Source of the DNA: Cohnella sp. SGD-V74
GTDB taxonomy: Bacteria; Bacillota; Bacilli; Paenibacillales; Paenibacillaceae
DNA length: 64,000 nucleotides
Assembly (NCBI RefSeq): GCF_003001675.1
Contig: NZ_PVYW01000005.1
Location: 186,001-250,000 of the forward strand
Reading direction: 5' to 3'
The position numbers and the translations under genes were made by a program. Positions within the stretch are counted from its first letter, which is position 1; every line of letters begins with the position of its first letter. This document shows positions 49,901-58,442 of this stretch, piece after piece. The notes beneath the pieces are model-generated. The model was not told where the DNA came from, did not search any database, and was given only the letters and a program-made list of their open reading frames with translations.

Positions 49901-50875
49901 ATGGACGCTCTAAATTCGTTAAGTCGCGTCGTGCAAATCATGCTTCGGCTGCTGGACGGGGAAGAATTGTCGGTTCAAGAGCTGGTATCGACGTACGGCA
50001 AACATGCGGAAACGATTAAAAAGGATATTGCCACGATCCGAGGCGAACTGCTTCACAAGCCGGTGGAGATTCGGTACAGCCGGAGCGAGCGGAGCTACAG
50101 ACTGGTCGGACTCGGCGAGGGCAGCGCGGACAATAAGTTCGCCAGCGCGCTTGTTCTGCTGATGACGATGTATGGCTGCCGCGGACTGAGCGAGGAAGAG
50201 GTCAAGCAGGCGGAGGGTTTCATCGTCGTCGGCTTCTCGCCCCAGGTGCAGCAACGATTAAAGAAATTCGCGGGCAGCTTTCGTTATCATTACAAGCCGA
50301 TTTTGAAGAAGCCGATTTTCGGATTGGTCGAGACGATTTTCGAATGCATCGTCCGCCAGCAAACGCTTCGCATCCGGTACGTCAACATTTTGAAGGAGAC
50401 GCAGAGCTTTGACGTGCACCCGTTTACGTTGATTTTTAACGAAGGGTATTATTACATGATTGCGGAGCCGAAGGACGCCCGGCGGGTGGAAGGCAACATT
50501 TTCCGGATCGATCAGATCGAACGTTACGAGGCGTTAAGTGAGCCGTTCACCGTCGTCCAGAGCGGCAGCGATTTCTTCAAGCCGGGAGAATTCGCCAACA
50601 ACAGCTTCTACATGCATTACGGAGAAACGCTGACCGTCATTCGGCTTAGGATGAGACCGTACATCGAATCCTACTTTTTGGCGAAGTTTCCGGTCCATGA
50701 ATGGATAGCGGGCGACGAGGAGTGGCTGACGTACGAATGCACCGTCGCTCACGCCGAGAGCGCCTTGTTCTGGATCTTCTCCGAGCGCCAGTGGGTGGAG
50801 GTGCTGTCTCCGCTCTGGCTCAGGGACAAGGTGAGGGACACGCTGACGGAGATGATCGAGATGTACCGGGATTGA
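49901..50875 (+). CDS. WYL-domain helix-turn-helix regulator
   Basis: A 324-residue YafY/PafBC-like regulator. An N-terminal winged helix (RVVQIMLRLLDGEELSVQEL) is followed by a WYL domain near residues 145-230, whose core reads LRIRYVN...YYYMIAEP...FRIDQIERYEAL. The C-terminal WCX-like extension ends at EMIEMYRD. WYL domains bind nucleotides or other ligands. It follows importer 3 by 13 bases and probably regulates it. Confidence 0.9.
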   Translation: MDALNSLSRVVQIMLRLLDGEELSVQELVSTYGKHAETIKKDIATIRGELLHKPVEIRYSRSERSYRLVGLGEGSADNKFASALVLLMTMYGCRGLSEEEVKQAEGFIVVGFSPQVQQRLKKFAGSFRYHYKPILKKPIFGLVETIFECIVRQQTLRIRYVNILKETQSFDVHPFTLIFNEGYYYMIAEPKDARRVEGNIFRIDQIERYEALSEPFTVVQSGSDFFKPGEFANNSFYMHYGETLTVIRLRMRPYIESYFLAKFPVHEWIAGDEEWLTYECTVAHAESALFWIFSERQWVEVLSPLWLRDKVRDTLTEMIEMYRD

Positions 50876-51154
50876 GGCGTACTTTGTTTCTTTCATGTAG
50901 TATTTCTCGGTCCTCGAGGTATACTCTGAGGATATACAATTGGAATTATATATGGCATAATATGAACATACGTAATATTAAATTGATACTAGGAAATCCA
51001 TTTCAAAAATTGCTTTTCTGATATATGATCTATCATTTCAGATCGTGCATGTATTCATTCAATTGATGGGATAGGTAATAATTTTTTTTCATGGGGAATA
51101 CTGTTAGCTAATTCCCCCCATATTTTATTTACCTCGCCTAAAAGGAGTGGTTTT
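50876..51154. other. AT-rich intergenic region entering the toxin-antitoxin island
   Basis: Base composition drops sharply after the WYL gene. There are A/T runs and no credible ORF. A T8 run before TCATGG is followed by the AAAGGAGTGG site of the next gene. Promoter-like TATAAT variants are too frequent in such sequence to choose one. Confidence 0.5.
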
Positions 51155-51355
51155 ATGGGCAAAGTATTAAGAATGACTGGTGTAATGCATCGCACAGTTG
51201 CAAATGCTCATAAAAAAACTTCACTTTTAAGTGAAGCTTTAAATGAACTAAAAGATGAAACCGGAATTGACTTTTATAAAGTCATTACCGGCGATGAAAA
51301 AGAGAATAAACGACTCAAATTCAAGCACTATCAAGAGAAACTTCTAGAAGGCTAA
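51155..51355 (+). CDS. Small basic protein, candidate antitoxin
   Basis: A 66-residue protein with a strong AAAGGAG site. It is rich in Lys and predicted mostly helical (KKTSLLSEALNELKDETGID), ending in a charged FKHYQEKLLEG. I do not recognise a DNA-binding or known antitoxin fold. It lies 29 bases before the PemK/MazF-like gene in the same AT-rich patch, the position normally held by the antitoxin. The call rests on context only. Confidence 0.55.
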   Translation: MGKVLRMTGVMHRTVANAHKKTSLLSEALNELKDETGIDFYKVITGDEKENKRLKFKHYQEKLLEG

Positions 51356-51384
51356 TAAATAATTATATGGGGAGAAGATTTTTC

Positions 51385-51875
51385 TTGAGCAGACCTGCAC
51401 CCTCTGATTGGAATGATGATAGGGAGTTTGTCCGGGGACAAGTTTTTTTGTGGATTTTCGAAATGAAACCCCAATGACGGGAAGACCATCAAGACTTATT
51501 AGAGGGCCGCATAGAGCTGTCGTTTTATTTGAAAGTACTCATCCCCGTAATACTGTTGTGGTTGTTCCCATTTCATCACTATATGATGAAAGTGGAGAAA
51601 GAAAGGAAACGATTTCTTCAGATGTTGAACTAAAATCTGCTGAATATCCAGATGCTTTTATAACTGAAGACAGTTTTATTATGACAAATCAAATTACTTC
51701 CGTTACTAGAAGTAGATTGGAAAGAAAAGTTGGCGAAATAAAGCCAAAAGACATGATTAAACTTGATATCCAACTGATTTCTACTCTTAGACTCAATGAA
51801 ACAATTCAAGGCATGATCGAAATGGAAGTCAGCAGGAGACTTGAAAATATAGGTATAGTTCAGGAAGAAGCTTAA
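51385..51875 (+). pseudogene. PemK/MazF-family toxin with frame interruption at a T7 run
   Basis: The reading frame starts at TTG 51385 (GGGGAG upstream), giving SRPAPSDWNDDREFVRGQVF, then breaks at seven Ts (51443-51449) and stops after KPQ. Shifting -1 there continues VDFRNETPMTGRPSR...PHRAVVLFEST...NTVVVVPISS...ITNQI-type motifs (FIMTNQITSVTRSRL) to 51875, a complete MazF-like ribonuclease fold of about 163 residues. One more T would give RGQVFFVDFR without a break. Real mutation, programmed -1 shift at T-TTT-TTG, or sequence error are all possible. Confidence 0.75.
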
Positions 51876-51886
51876 TAGAAATTTAT

Positions 51887-51916
51887 AAAGTCACTTCATC
51901 TCAGAAGTGACTTTTT
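51887..51916 (+). terminator. Rho-independent terminator of the toxin-antitoxin locus
   Basis: An 11-bp stem (AAAGTCACTTC with GAAGTGACTTT) with loop ATCTCA and TTTTT, 12 bases after the toxin stop. Confidence 0.85.
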
Positions 51917-52004
51917 GATATTTAAAGGGAAAGGTGGGGGGAAAGATACTTGGAACCAGGGGGTCTATTCCAAATGTTCATTCTAAGGGGTGTACTTCAG
52001 GCTG

Positions 52005-52030
52005 CCACTCTATCTATAGAGTGGTTTTTT
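52005..52030 (+). terminator. Second rho-independent terminator in the gap
   Basis: CCACTCTA and TAGAGTGG pair around TCTA and run into TTTTTT. It closes the AT-rich island before the lipoprotein gene. The 90 bases between the two terminators show no gene. Confidence 0.8.
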
Positions 52031-52123
52031 CTTTTTAAAACAGTGTATTGCACTGCGCTCCGTTGTTAAAATCATAACGTTTATTCGATAGTAATCGACA
52101 CGAAAGGGGAAAAGGAAACTAAC

Positions 52124-53332
52124 ATGTTCAGGCGGCTAGGCAGCATCGTATTAGCGGCGGCGATCATCCTATCGACCGCGGCGTGCGGACAAGACTCGAA
52201 TTCGAACGGCAGCAATGCCGATCCTGACGAGGAATCGTACCAATACTACATGGACAATGGGCAGGAGCGTTACGACAACAGCTTTTTTGACGATGCCTAC
52301 TTTTTCTTCGATCTGGCATTGAGCTACAAACCGAACGACAAGGAGGCGGAGCGGTGGCGCGATCGGGCCGCTTCTATGAAAGATTCGGCTTCCAACAAAA
52401 ACAAAGCGGCAGAGGCCCAAAGCTTGGATACGCCCTCCGCATCGCCGTCGGCGGAAGTGTCCGACTTCCCCGCTGTTGAAGAACAAGCGATATTGGCGGC
52501 ATTCGGGGAGAAGATGAACGATAATCTCCTGGATACCGACAGCGAATTCCGGGTTCAACAATGGACGCCGTACGGCGATACGGTTCCCTCCGGCTATTTC
52601 TCCAAATCCGGTCCTCATTCCGTCGATGTGCATGTCGGAGGGGGAGAGGTAGATTTCATCTCCGTTACAGAGTTGAACGATGCTGCCGTAACGAGCGAAT
52701 TTGTCGGAATCGCGATGGCGGTCATTGCCGCCGCAGCTCCTTCGCTGAACCCGAAATACGTGTTCGACGAAATTATAGGCCGCTGGGAAGCGGCTGAGAA
52801 AGTCAACAATGTGTATGCCGCTCAGTTTACCGTGGAAGGGTGGACGGTTGCGCTAAGCATGATCGACTATAGGGAGATGAAGGTCGGGCCCGATATGAAA
52901 AACTTCTCCTACATCTTCGCTTTCGGACGGGGGACGGAGAATATGGAGGAGGTGTCCGGGAAGGGGAGTTCGGCCGGGGACGGAAACGGCGGCGCTGCTG
53001 CGAGCGGGGCCGAGAATCCGATCGCGCTGCGCATCGATTACCCCGTCAGCGACGTTGAAGGCGTGGCCGGGCGCTCCGATGCGGCTTCGATAACCGAGCT
53101 TAGAATCTATAACGACGTGGAATTCGATGCTACGGGAATTGCCCGGCTAGAGAATATCGAGAGGTTGTATTTCAAGGATATCAACGTCGTCAGTCATATC
53201 CCGGAACTGTTCAAGCTGAAGCGTCTGGCCGAGATCGCCGTCGGCAATGCCGACACGGACGTTTTCGTCGAGTATTTCATGCGTCAGGAAGGCGCTTATG
53301 GCGGAAGGTTTGTCTACGACGCCGATGAATAA
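52124..53332 (+). CDS. Large lipoprotein with TPR-like and LRR-like segments, unknown function
   Basis: A 402-residue lipoprotein. The signal peptide MFRRLGSIVLAAAIILSTAA leads to lipidated Cys21 and an acidic linker. A TPR-like hairpin (YMDNGQERYDNSFFDDAYFF, then ALSYKPNDKEA) follows. The central domain at about residues 115-280 has mixed alpha/beta character. The C-terminal 90 residues (ITELRIYNDVEF, then IERLYFKDINVVSHIPEL, then LKRLAEIAVGN) look like degenerate leucine-rich repeats. No function is recognised. A small zinc-ribbon gene follows with its own strong site 21 bases later. Confidence 0.7.
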   Translation: MFRRLGSIVLAAAIILSTAACGQDSNSNGSNADPDEESYQYYMDNGQERYDNSFFDDAYFFFDLALSYKPNDKEAERWRDRAASMKDSASNKNKAAEAQSLDTPSASPSAEVSDFPAVEEQAILAAFGEKMNDNLLDTDSEFRVQQWTPYGDTVPSGYFSKSGPHSVDVHVGGGEVDFISVTELNDAAVTSEFVGIAMAVIAAAAPSLNPKYVFDEIIGRWEAAEKVNNVYAAQFTVEGWTVALSMIDYREMKVGPDMKNFSYIFAFGRGTENMEEVSGKGSSAGDGNGGAAASGAENPIALRIDYPVSDVEGVAGRSDAASITELRIYNDVEFDATGIARLENIERLYFKDINVVSHIPELFKLKRLAEIAVGNADTDVFVEYFMRQEGAYGGRFVYDADE

Positions 53333-53353
53333 TATCGAAGAGGAGAGATTTCA

Positions 53354-53524
53354 ATGGCAACATGCCCAAGCTGCAACCAGAATCCGAACAACGAAAATCC
53401 GTTAATGGTGAACGAGTGCACCGATTGCGGCAAGAAGTGGTGCTTCCACTGCGACGGATACGGAACGAACAAGTGCCCGAGGTGCGGGCACGGCGCATCG
53501 ACTCCCGTCTTTATTCAAGATTAA
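53354..53524 (+). CDS. 56-residue cysteine-rich zinc-ribbon protein
   Basis: A tiny ORF with GAGGAGAG nine bases before the ATG. The protein MATCPSCNQNPNN... carries four CxxC-type pairs: CPSC at 4-7, CTDCGKKW near 23, CFHC near 30 and CPRC near 42. This is enough for two zinc sites. The second half (GKKWCFHCDGYGTNKCPRCG, in part) resembles DnaJ-like or rubredoxin-like zinc ribbons. It follows the lipoprotein in the same orientation, so co-expression is likely. The role is unknown. Confidence 0.7.
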   Translation: MATCPSCNQNPNNENPLMVNECTDCGKKWCFHCDGYGTNKCPRCGHGASTPVFIQD

Positions 53525-53558
53525 AGCTCGTATGGGACGATGAGAAAGACGAATTGGA

Positions 53559-54416
53559 CTAGCCCCGCCGATAGCTCGCCGGAGTCGTGCCGGTCAATTT
53601 CTTGAACACGCGATGAAAATGGGGCAGGCTCTCGAAGCCGCAGCGTTCGGCGATCAGGCTGACGTTGTCGTCGCTGCCGAGCAACTGCTCTTTGGCGAGT
53701 ACGATGCGTTTGGCGTTGACGTAGTCGGTGACGTTCATCCCGGTAATCTGCTTGAACACCCGCGAGAAGTGCGCGCCGGTGACGGAAGCGTGCTTCGCCA
53801 GCGCGGCGAGGCTGAGATCGGCGCCGGGATGCGCCGCGATATAATGAAGGACGTCTTTCATCCACTGCGGGCCGATGCCGGATTCGTCCGCGTCGTCGGC
53901 CGTCGCGCTGTTCACGTGGCGGTTGATCAGCAGCAGCCATTGCTGGAGCAGCAAGCCGACGGCATGGCGGTAGCCGATCGCTTTATTTTCCAACTCCTCG
54001 CGCATACGCTCGAGCGCATCTTCCGTAGCTGCTCGAAGCGGCTCGTCGAGCTCCAGCCGGTAGCGCTTGCGCTTGCGGGCGAGGTCGAAGCAGCGCAGGC
54101 TGCTGTACGGCTCGCCGATGCCGTCGGCGGAGACGAAGCCCGGGGCGAAGAACACGGCCGTCGACGTTACCGGTTCCTGCGGGTCCTGGAATGAGCGGTG
54201 GATCGAATTGCCCGGCACGAGCAGCAGGTCGCCCGCTTTGATGTCGTACAGCTTCTGGTCGATGAAGAACGTCGCCTTGCCCGAGTACACATAGAAAAAC
54301 TCATACTGATCGTGCAGATGGTCCGGCAGCTCCCGCTCCGGGCTTTTTTGGTCTCTATAGACGAATTCGAACGGGAACAACGGCTCGCTCGAGAACGGTT
54401 TGCGGTAGATTTTCAT
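53559..54416 (-). CDS. AraC-family regulator of the aldose-oxidation operon
   Basis: A 285-residue regulator. The N-terminal cupin (ELPDHLHDQYEFFYVYSGKA and IKAGDLLLVPGNSIHRSF) should bind a sugar or sugar acid. The C-terminal AraC domain reads LSLAALAKHASVTGAHFSRV and SLIAERCGFESLPHFHRVF. I take ATG 54416 (MKIYRKPFSS) with GGGAG upstream; the longer start at 54443 has no site. It is divergent from the five-gene enzyme operon it most likely controls. Confidence 0.9.
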   Translation of the reverse strand: MKIYRKPFSSEPLFPFEFVYRDQKSPERELPDHLHDQYEFFYVYSGKATFFIDQKLYDIKAGDLLLVPGNSIHRSFQDPQEPVTSTAVFFAPGFVSADGIGEPYSSLRCFDLARKRKRYRLELDEPLRAATEDALERMREELENKAIGYRHAVGLLLQQWLLLINRHVNSATADDADESGIGPQWMKDVLHYIAAHPGADLSLAALAKHASVTGAHFSRVFKQITGMNVTDYVNAKRIVLAKEQLLGSDDNVSLIAERCGFESLPHFHRVFKKLTGTTPASYRRG

Positions 54417-54592
54417 CGGATGCGTCTCCCTCGGATGCAGCATACTTATAAAATATCAAAATAGAGTATAATTTCGCAAGGATTAAGCCTTTTTACAACG
54501 ATTGCAGCTGATAAAATAAAAGCAATAGGACGACGCCAAGCAGTCCCGGAATCGGGGGACCGCTTTTGCGCGCAAGGGAGAGACGGCACGAG

Positions 54593-55423
54593 ATGAGAAT
54601 CGACGCGCATCAGCATTTTTGGAAAATAGATCGGGGCGATTACGGCTGGATTACGCCGGAGCTGCCCGCGTTATATCGCGACTTTCTTCCCGAGCATCTG
54701 AAGCCCTCGCTCGACAAGCACCGCTTAGACGGCACGATTGCCGTTCAGGCGGCGCCTACGTTGGCGGAGACGGATTATTTGCTGAGTCTTGCCGATGCGG
54801 ACGATTCGATCGTTGGCGTGGTCGGATGGCTCGACTTGCACGATCCGAATCATCGGGACCATTACCGGACAAGGGCGTCCCATCCGAAATTCGTCGGCTT
54901 CCGGATCATGATCCAGGAAATGCCGGACGCTTCGCGCATCCTGGAGCCGGCTTTCGTGGAAGCGCTCCGCTCGTACGCCGACGAGGACGTTCCGGTCGAT
55001 TTGCTTCTTCGCTCGGATCAGTTGGAACCGCTGACACGCCTATTGGAGCTCGTGCCGAATTTGCGCGGAGTGGTGGACCATCTCGCCAAGCCCGCTATCG
55101 CCGCCGGCAGTCTGGAGCCATGGCTTTCTCAGATGAGAGAGATCGCTGGACATCCCGGCATCACCTGCAAGCTGTCGGGCATGATGACGGAAGCCGATCA
55201 CGCGGCATGGAAGTACGATCAGTTCCAGCCGTACGTTCGCCATGCGAGCGAGCTGTTCGGTTCCGACCGCGTCCTCTTCGGAAGCGATTGGCCGGTCTGC
55301 CTGCTGGCGGCGAGCTACGATCAAGTCGTCGAAGCGATCGAGCGCAATCTGCCCGAAGGCTGGGGAGAAGCGGAACGTGCTCGTCTATACGGACTTAATG
55401 CGAAGGAGTTCTATAAACTATGA
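54593..55423 (+). CDS. COG3618 amidohydrolase, probable sugar-acid lactonase
   Basis: A 276-residue TIM-barrel amidohydrolase_2 protein. The metal-type motif DAHQHFW gives His6 and His8. The later VVDHLAKP near 163 and the GSDWPVCLL Asp near 230 complete the COG3618 set. Characterised members hydrolyse L-fucono-, L-rhamnono- or L-galactono-1,5-lactones. ATG 54593 follows AAGGGAG. It overlaps uxaB by four bases. In this operon it would open the lactone made by the aldo/keto reductase (inference). Confidence 0.85.
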   Translation: MRIDAHQHFWKIDRGDYGWITPELPALYRDFLPEHLKPSLDKHRLDGTIAVQAAPTLAETDYLLSLADADDSIVGVVGWLDLHDPNHRDHYRTRASHPKFVGFRIMIQEMPDASRILEPAFVEALRSYADEDVPVDLLLRSDQLEPLTRLLELVPNLRGVVDHLAKPAIAAGSLEPWLSQMREIAGHPGITCKLSGMMTEADHAAWKYDQFQPYVRHASELFGSDRVLFGSDWPVCLLAASYDQVVEAIERNLPEGWGEAERARLYGLNAKEFYKL

Positions 55424-56952
55424 ACAAGCTGAATCGACAACAATTGCAAATTGCGGGAGCGGCTTCAGGCCAAAGCCCGTATAAGCATGACGCGGACGCC
55501 GCAAACGACCCGAACCAGAACGACGCGCCGGTAACGGTGCTGCAGATCGGGGAAGGCAACTTTCTGCGCGGATTTTTCGACTGGATGGTGCACGAGAGCC
55601 GCAAGCAGGGGCTGTTTCGCGGCGGAGTGGCGGTAACGCAGCCTAGGCCGTCCGGCAAGCCGAAGATCGATGCCCTGAACGGGCAGGATCGGCTGTATAC
55701 GCTAGTTATTCGGGGCCTCGACAACGGGGAGCCGGTGGAGCGCAGAGAGATCGTCTCCGTATTCGCGGAAGCGTTCGATCCGTACGGGGAGTGGGAGAGA
55801 ATGATCGGGCTTGCGGTCAGCCCGGACCTGAGGTTCGTTGTCTCGAATACGACGGAAGCCGGCATCGTCTATCGTCCGGAGGCGCTGACGGAAGGCGAGC
55901 CGATCGTTTCCTTCCCGGGCAAAATCGCCTATCTGCTGTACCGCAGATATTTGGCGTTCGACGGGGCCGCCGATCGCGGTCTGCTGTTCCTTCCGTGCGA
56001 GCTGCTGGAGCGCAACGGCGACGCGCTGCAAGAGAGCGTACTGAAATACGCGGCGGATTGGGGACTTCCGGAAGCGTTCCGGGAATGGGTGACGACGGCC
56101 AATCGTTTCCTCAATTCGCTCGTGGACCGAATCGTCGCCGGCTATCCGGATCAGGAGCAGGCCGAGGCGTGGTTCACCGAATGGGGCTACCGAGACGATC
56201 TGTTATGCGTGGCGGAGCCATACCATCTATGGGCGATCGAGGGAGAACCGGAGCTTGACGAGCTGCTGCCCTTCGCAAGCGCTGGCCTGAACGTCGTCTG
56301 GACGGACAGTCTGGAGCCTTATCGGGAGCGCAAGGTGCGCATCCTGAACGGAGCGCACACGTTGATGACGCCGCTCGGCATTTTAAGCGGGGTTGAGCAT
56401 GTGCGCGAACTGATGGAGCACGAGACGCTCGGAGCGTTCGTCAAGTCGACCGTACGCGATGAGATCATACCATCGCTGCCTTATCCGCAGGAAGAAATGG
56501 AGGCGTATGCGAACGAGGTGTTCGACCGGTATTTGAACCCGTTCGTCCGCCATCGGCTGTACGATATCGCGATGAACAGCGTCAGCAAGTTCAAGGTTCG
56601 GCTGCTTCCTTCGCTAGAGCATTACGCGCGGAAGGGCGAGCGGATACCGGACGGCTTGGCGAAGGGATTGGCGGCTCTGCTTCGTTACTATCGAGTCAAA
56701 AAAGAAGGAACGGAATATAGAGGAACGGCGTTCGACGGACGATCTTATGCGGTTCGCGACGATGCGGAGGCGCTGGAGACGCTTGCCGCCGCATGGGGCG
56801 AAGCCGAGCGGACCGGAGAATCGCCGGAGGAGACGGCGCGGAGGTTGTTGGCCAGCGAGAAGCTGTGGGGCCAGGATCTGTCGCAATGGCCGGGACTGGC
56901 GGCGCAGGTGGCGCAAGCCTGGGCAGAATGGACGGAGGAGGAACGAACATGA
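55420..56952 (+). CDS. uxaB: Tagaturonate reductase (altronate oxidoreductase)
   Basis: A 510-residue long-chain mannitol-dehydrogenase-family enzyme that interconverts D-tagaturonate and D-altronate with NAD(H). The N-terminal Rossmann segment carries QIGEGNFLRGFFDWMVHE near residues 45-62, and the C-terminal catalytic region NSVSKFKVRLLPSLE near 388 contains the conserved Lys. GAHTLMTPLG near 310 is another family block. It begins with an unusually polar 30-residue extension. It overlaps both neighbours by four bases. Confidence 0.92.
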   Translation: MNKLNRQQLQIAGAASGQSPYKHDADAANDPNQNDAPVTVLQIGEGNFLRGFFDWMVHESRKQGLFRGGVAVTQPRPSGKPKIDALNGQDRLYTLVIRGLDNGEPVERREIVSVFAEAFDPYGEWERMIGLAVSPDLRFVVSNTTEAGIVYRPEALTEGEPIVSFPGKIAYLLYRRYLAFDGAADRGLLFLPCELLERNGDALQESVLKYAADWGLPEAFREWVTTANRFLNSLVDRIVAGYPDQEQAEAWFTEWGYRDDLLCVAEPYHLWAIEGEPELDELLPFASAGLNVVWTDSLEPYRERKVRILNGAHTLMTPLGILSGVEHVRELMEHETLGAFVKSTVRDEIIPSLPYPQEEMEAYANEVFDRYLNPFVRHRLYDIAMNSVSKFKVRLLPSLEHYARKGERIPDGLAKGLAALLRYYRVKKEGTEYRGTAFDGRSYAVRDDAEALETLAAAWGEAERTGESPEETARRLLASEKLWGQDLSQWPGLAAQVAQAWAEWTEEERT

Positions 56953-58442
56953 GAGAATGGCTTCGCGTCTCGGAGCGGGACCAGGTGGTAATCGCTTTGA
57001 GAGCTTTTACGGCGGGAGAGACGATCGTTCTGGAAGACGGAACGCAGCTTGCGTTAACCGAAGACGTGCCCGCAGGGCACAAAATATTGACGAGACCGGT
57101 CGCGGAAGGGGACGACGTGCTCAAGTTCGGCTATTCCATCGGCAAGGCGAAAGCCGCCTTGCAGCCGGGAGTCTGGATTCATACGCACAATTTGCGGACG
57201 GGGTTGAAAGGGCTGCTCGACTACCGGTACGAGCCCGTCCAGCAGACGGCAAGCGCCAAGACGCCGCGGAGGCAGACGTTCCAAGGCTATGTCCGGCCCA
57301 GCGGCGAAGTCGGCATCCGCAACGAGATTTGGGTCATCAACACGGTCGGCTGCATTAACAAGACGTGCGAGATCATCGCCAATCGGGCGAACGCGATGTA
57401 TCGCGGCCGCATAGACGGCGTCTATCATTTCTCGCATCCGTTCGGCTGCTCGCAGCTTGGCGACGATCTGCGGTTTACGCAGAAGCTGCTGGCGTCGCTC
57501 GCCAATCATCCGAACGCCGCCGGCGTGCTCGTCATCGGGCTCGGCTGCGAGAACAATCAGATCGAGCAGTTCAAGGAAGCGATCGGAGAGGCGGACTCGC
57601 GCAGAATCAAGTTCATGAAGTCCCAGGAAGCCGAGGACGAATTGGAGGAAGGGCTGGCGCTCGTCGAACAGCTGGTCGAGTACGCGGAGACGTTCGAACG
57701 GGAGACGGTGCCGGTATCGAAGCTGAAGATCGGCCTGAAGTGCGGCGGCTCGGACGGCTTCTCGGGTCTCACGGCCAACCCGCTCGTCGGCTCGCTGTCG
57801 GATCGGTTGATCGGACTCGGAGGCACGGCGATCTTGACCGAGGTGCCGGAAATGTTCGGCGCGGAGACGATTCTGATGAACCGCGCCGCCGACGAAGCGG
57901 TATTCGGGCAAATCGTGTCGCTTATCAACGATTTCAAACAGTATTTTATCCGTCATAATCAGGAAATCTACGAGAACCCTTCTCCGGGCAACAAGGCCGG
58001 CGGCATTACGACGCTGGAGGAGAAGTCGCTCGGCTGCACGCAGAAGGGCGGACATTCCACCGTGACCGACGTCGTGCCTTACGGAGAACGGGTGCGCGGC
58101 ACGGGCCTGAATCTGCTGGAAGCGCCCGGCAACGATCTCGTGTCCGTCACCGCGCTGACCGCGGGAGGCGCGCACATCGTGTTCTTCACGACTGGCAGGG
58201 GAACGCCGTTCGGCGGCCCGGCGCCTACCGTGAAGCTGTCGACGAACAGCGAGCTGGCCCGGCGCAAGAAAAACTGGATCGACTTCGACGCGGGCCGCCT
58301 GCTGCAGGACAAGAGCATGGACGAGTTGACCGACGAGCTGTGGGATCGGATGCTGGACATCGCTTCCGGCGAAGCGCGTACCCACAACGAAGAGAACGGC
58401 TTCCGCGAGATCGCGATTTTCAAAGACGGGGTGATCCTTTAA
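56949..58442 (+). CDS. uxaA: Altronate dehydratase
   Basis: A 497-residue enzyme that dehydrates D-altronate to 2-keto-3-deoxy-D-gluconate. An N-terminal SAF domain (about residues 1-95, with VLEDGTQLALTEDVPAGHKI, in part EDVPAGHKI) precedes the large UxaA domain. The latter contains TVGCINKTCEIIAN, HPFGCSQLGDD, IGLGCENNQIEQF and LKCGGSDGFSGLTANP, whose cysteines and acids bind the metal. ATG 56949 overlaps uxaB by four bases, and its stop codon overlaps the next start by one base. Confidence 0.94.
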   Translation: MREWLRVSERDQVVIALRAFTAGETIVLEDGTQLALTEDVPAGHKILTRPVAEGDDVLKFGYSIGKAKAALQPGVWIHTHNLRTGLKGLLDYRYEPVQQTASAKTPRRQTFQGYVRPSGEVGIRNEIWVINTVGCINKTCEIIANRANAMYRGRIDGVYHFSHPFGCSQLGDDLRFTQKLLASLANHPNAAGVLVIGLGCENNQIEQFKEAIGEADSRRIKFMKSQEAEDELEEGLALVEQLVEYAETFERETVPVSKLKIGLKCGGSDGFSGLTANPLVGSLSDRLIGLGGTAILTEVPEMFGAETILMNRAADEAVFGQIVSLINDFKQYFIRHNQEIYENPSPGNKAGGITTLEEKSLGCTQKGGHSTVTDVVPYGERVRGTGLNLLEAPGNDLVSVTALTAGGAHIVFFTTGRGTPFGGPAPTVKLSTNSELARRKKNWIDFDAGRLLQDKSMDELTDELWDRMLDIASGEARTHNEENGFREIAIFKDGVIL

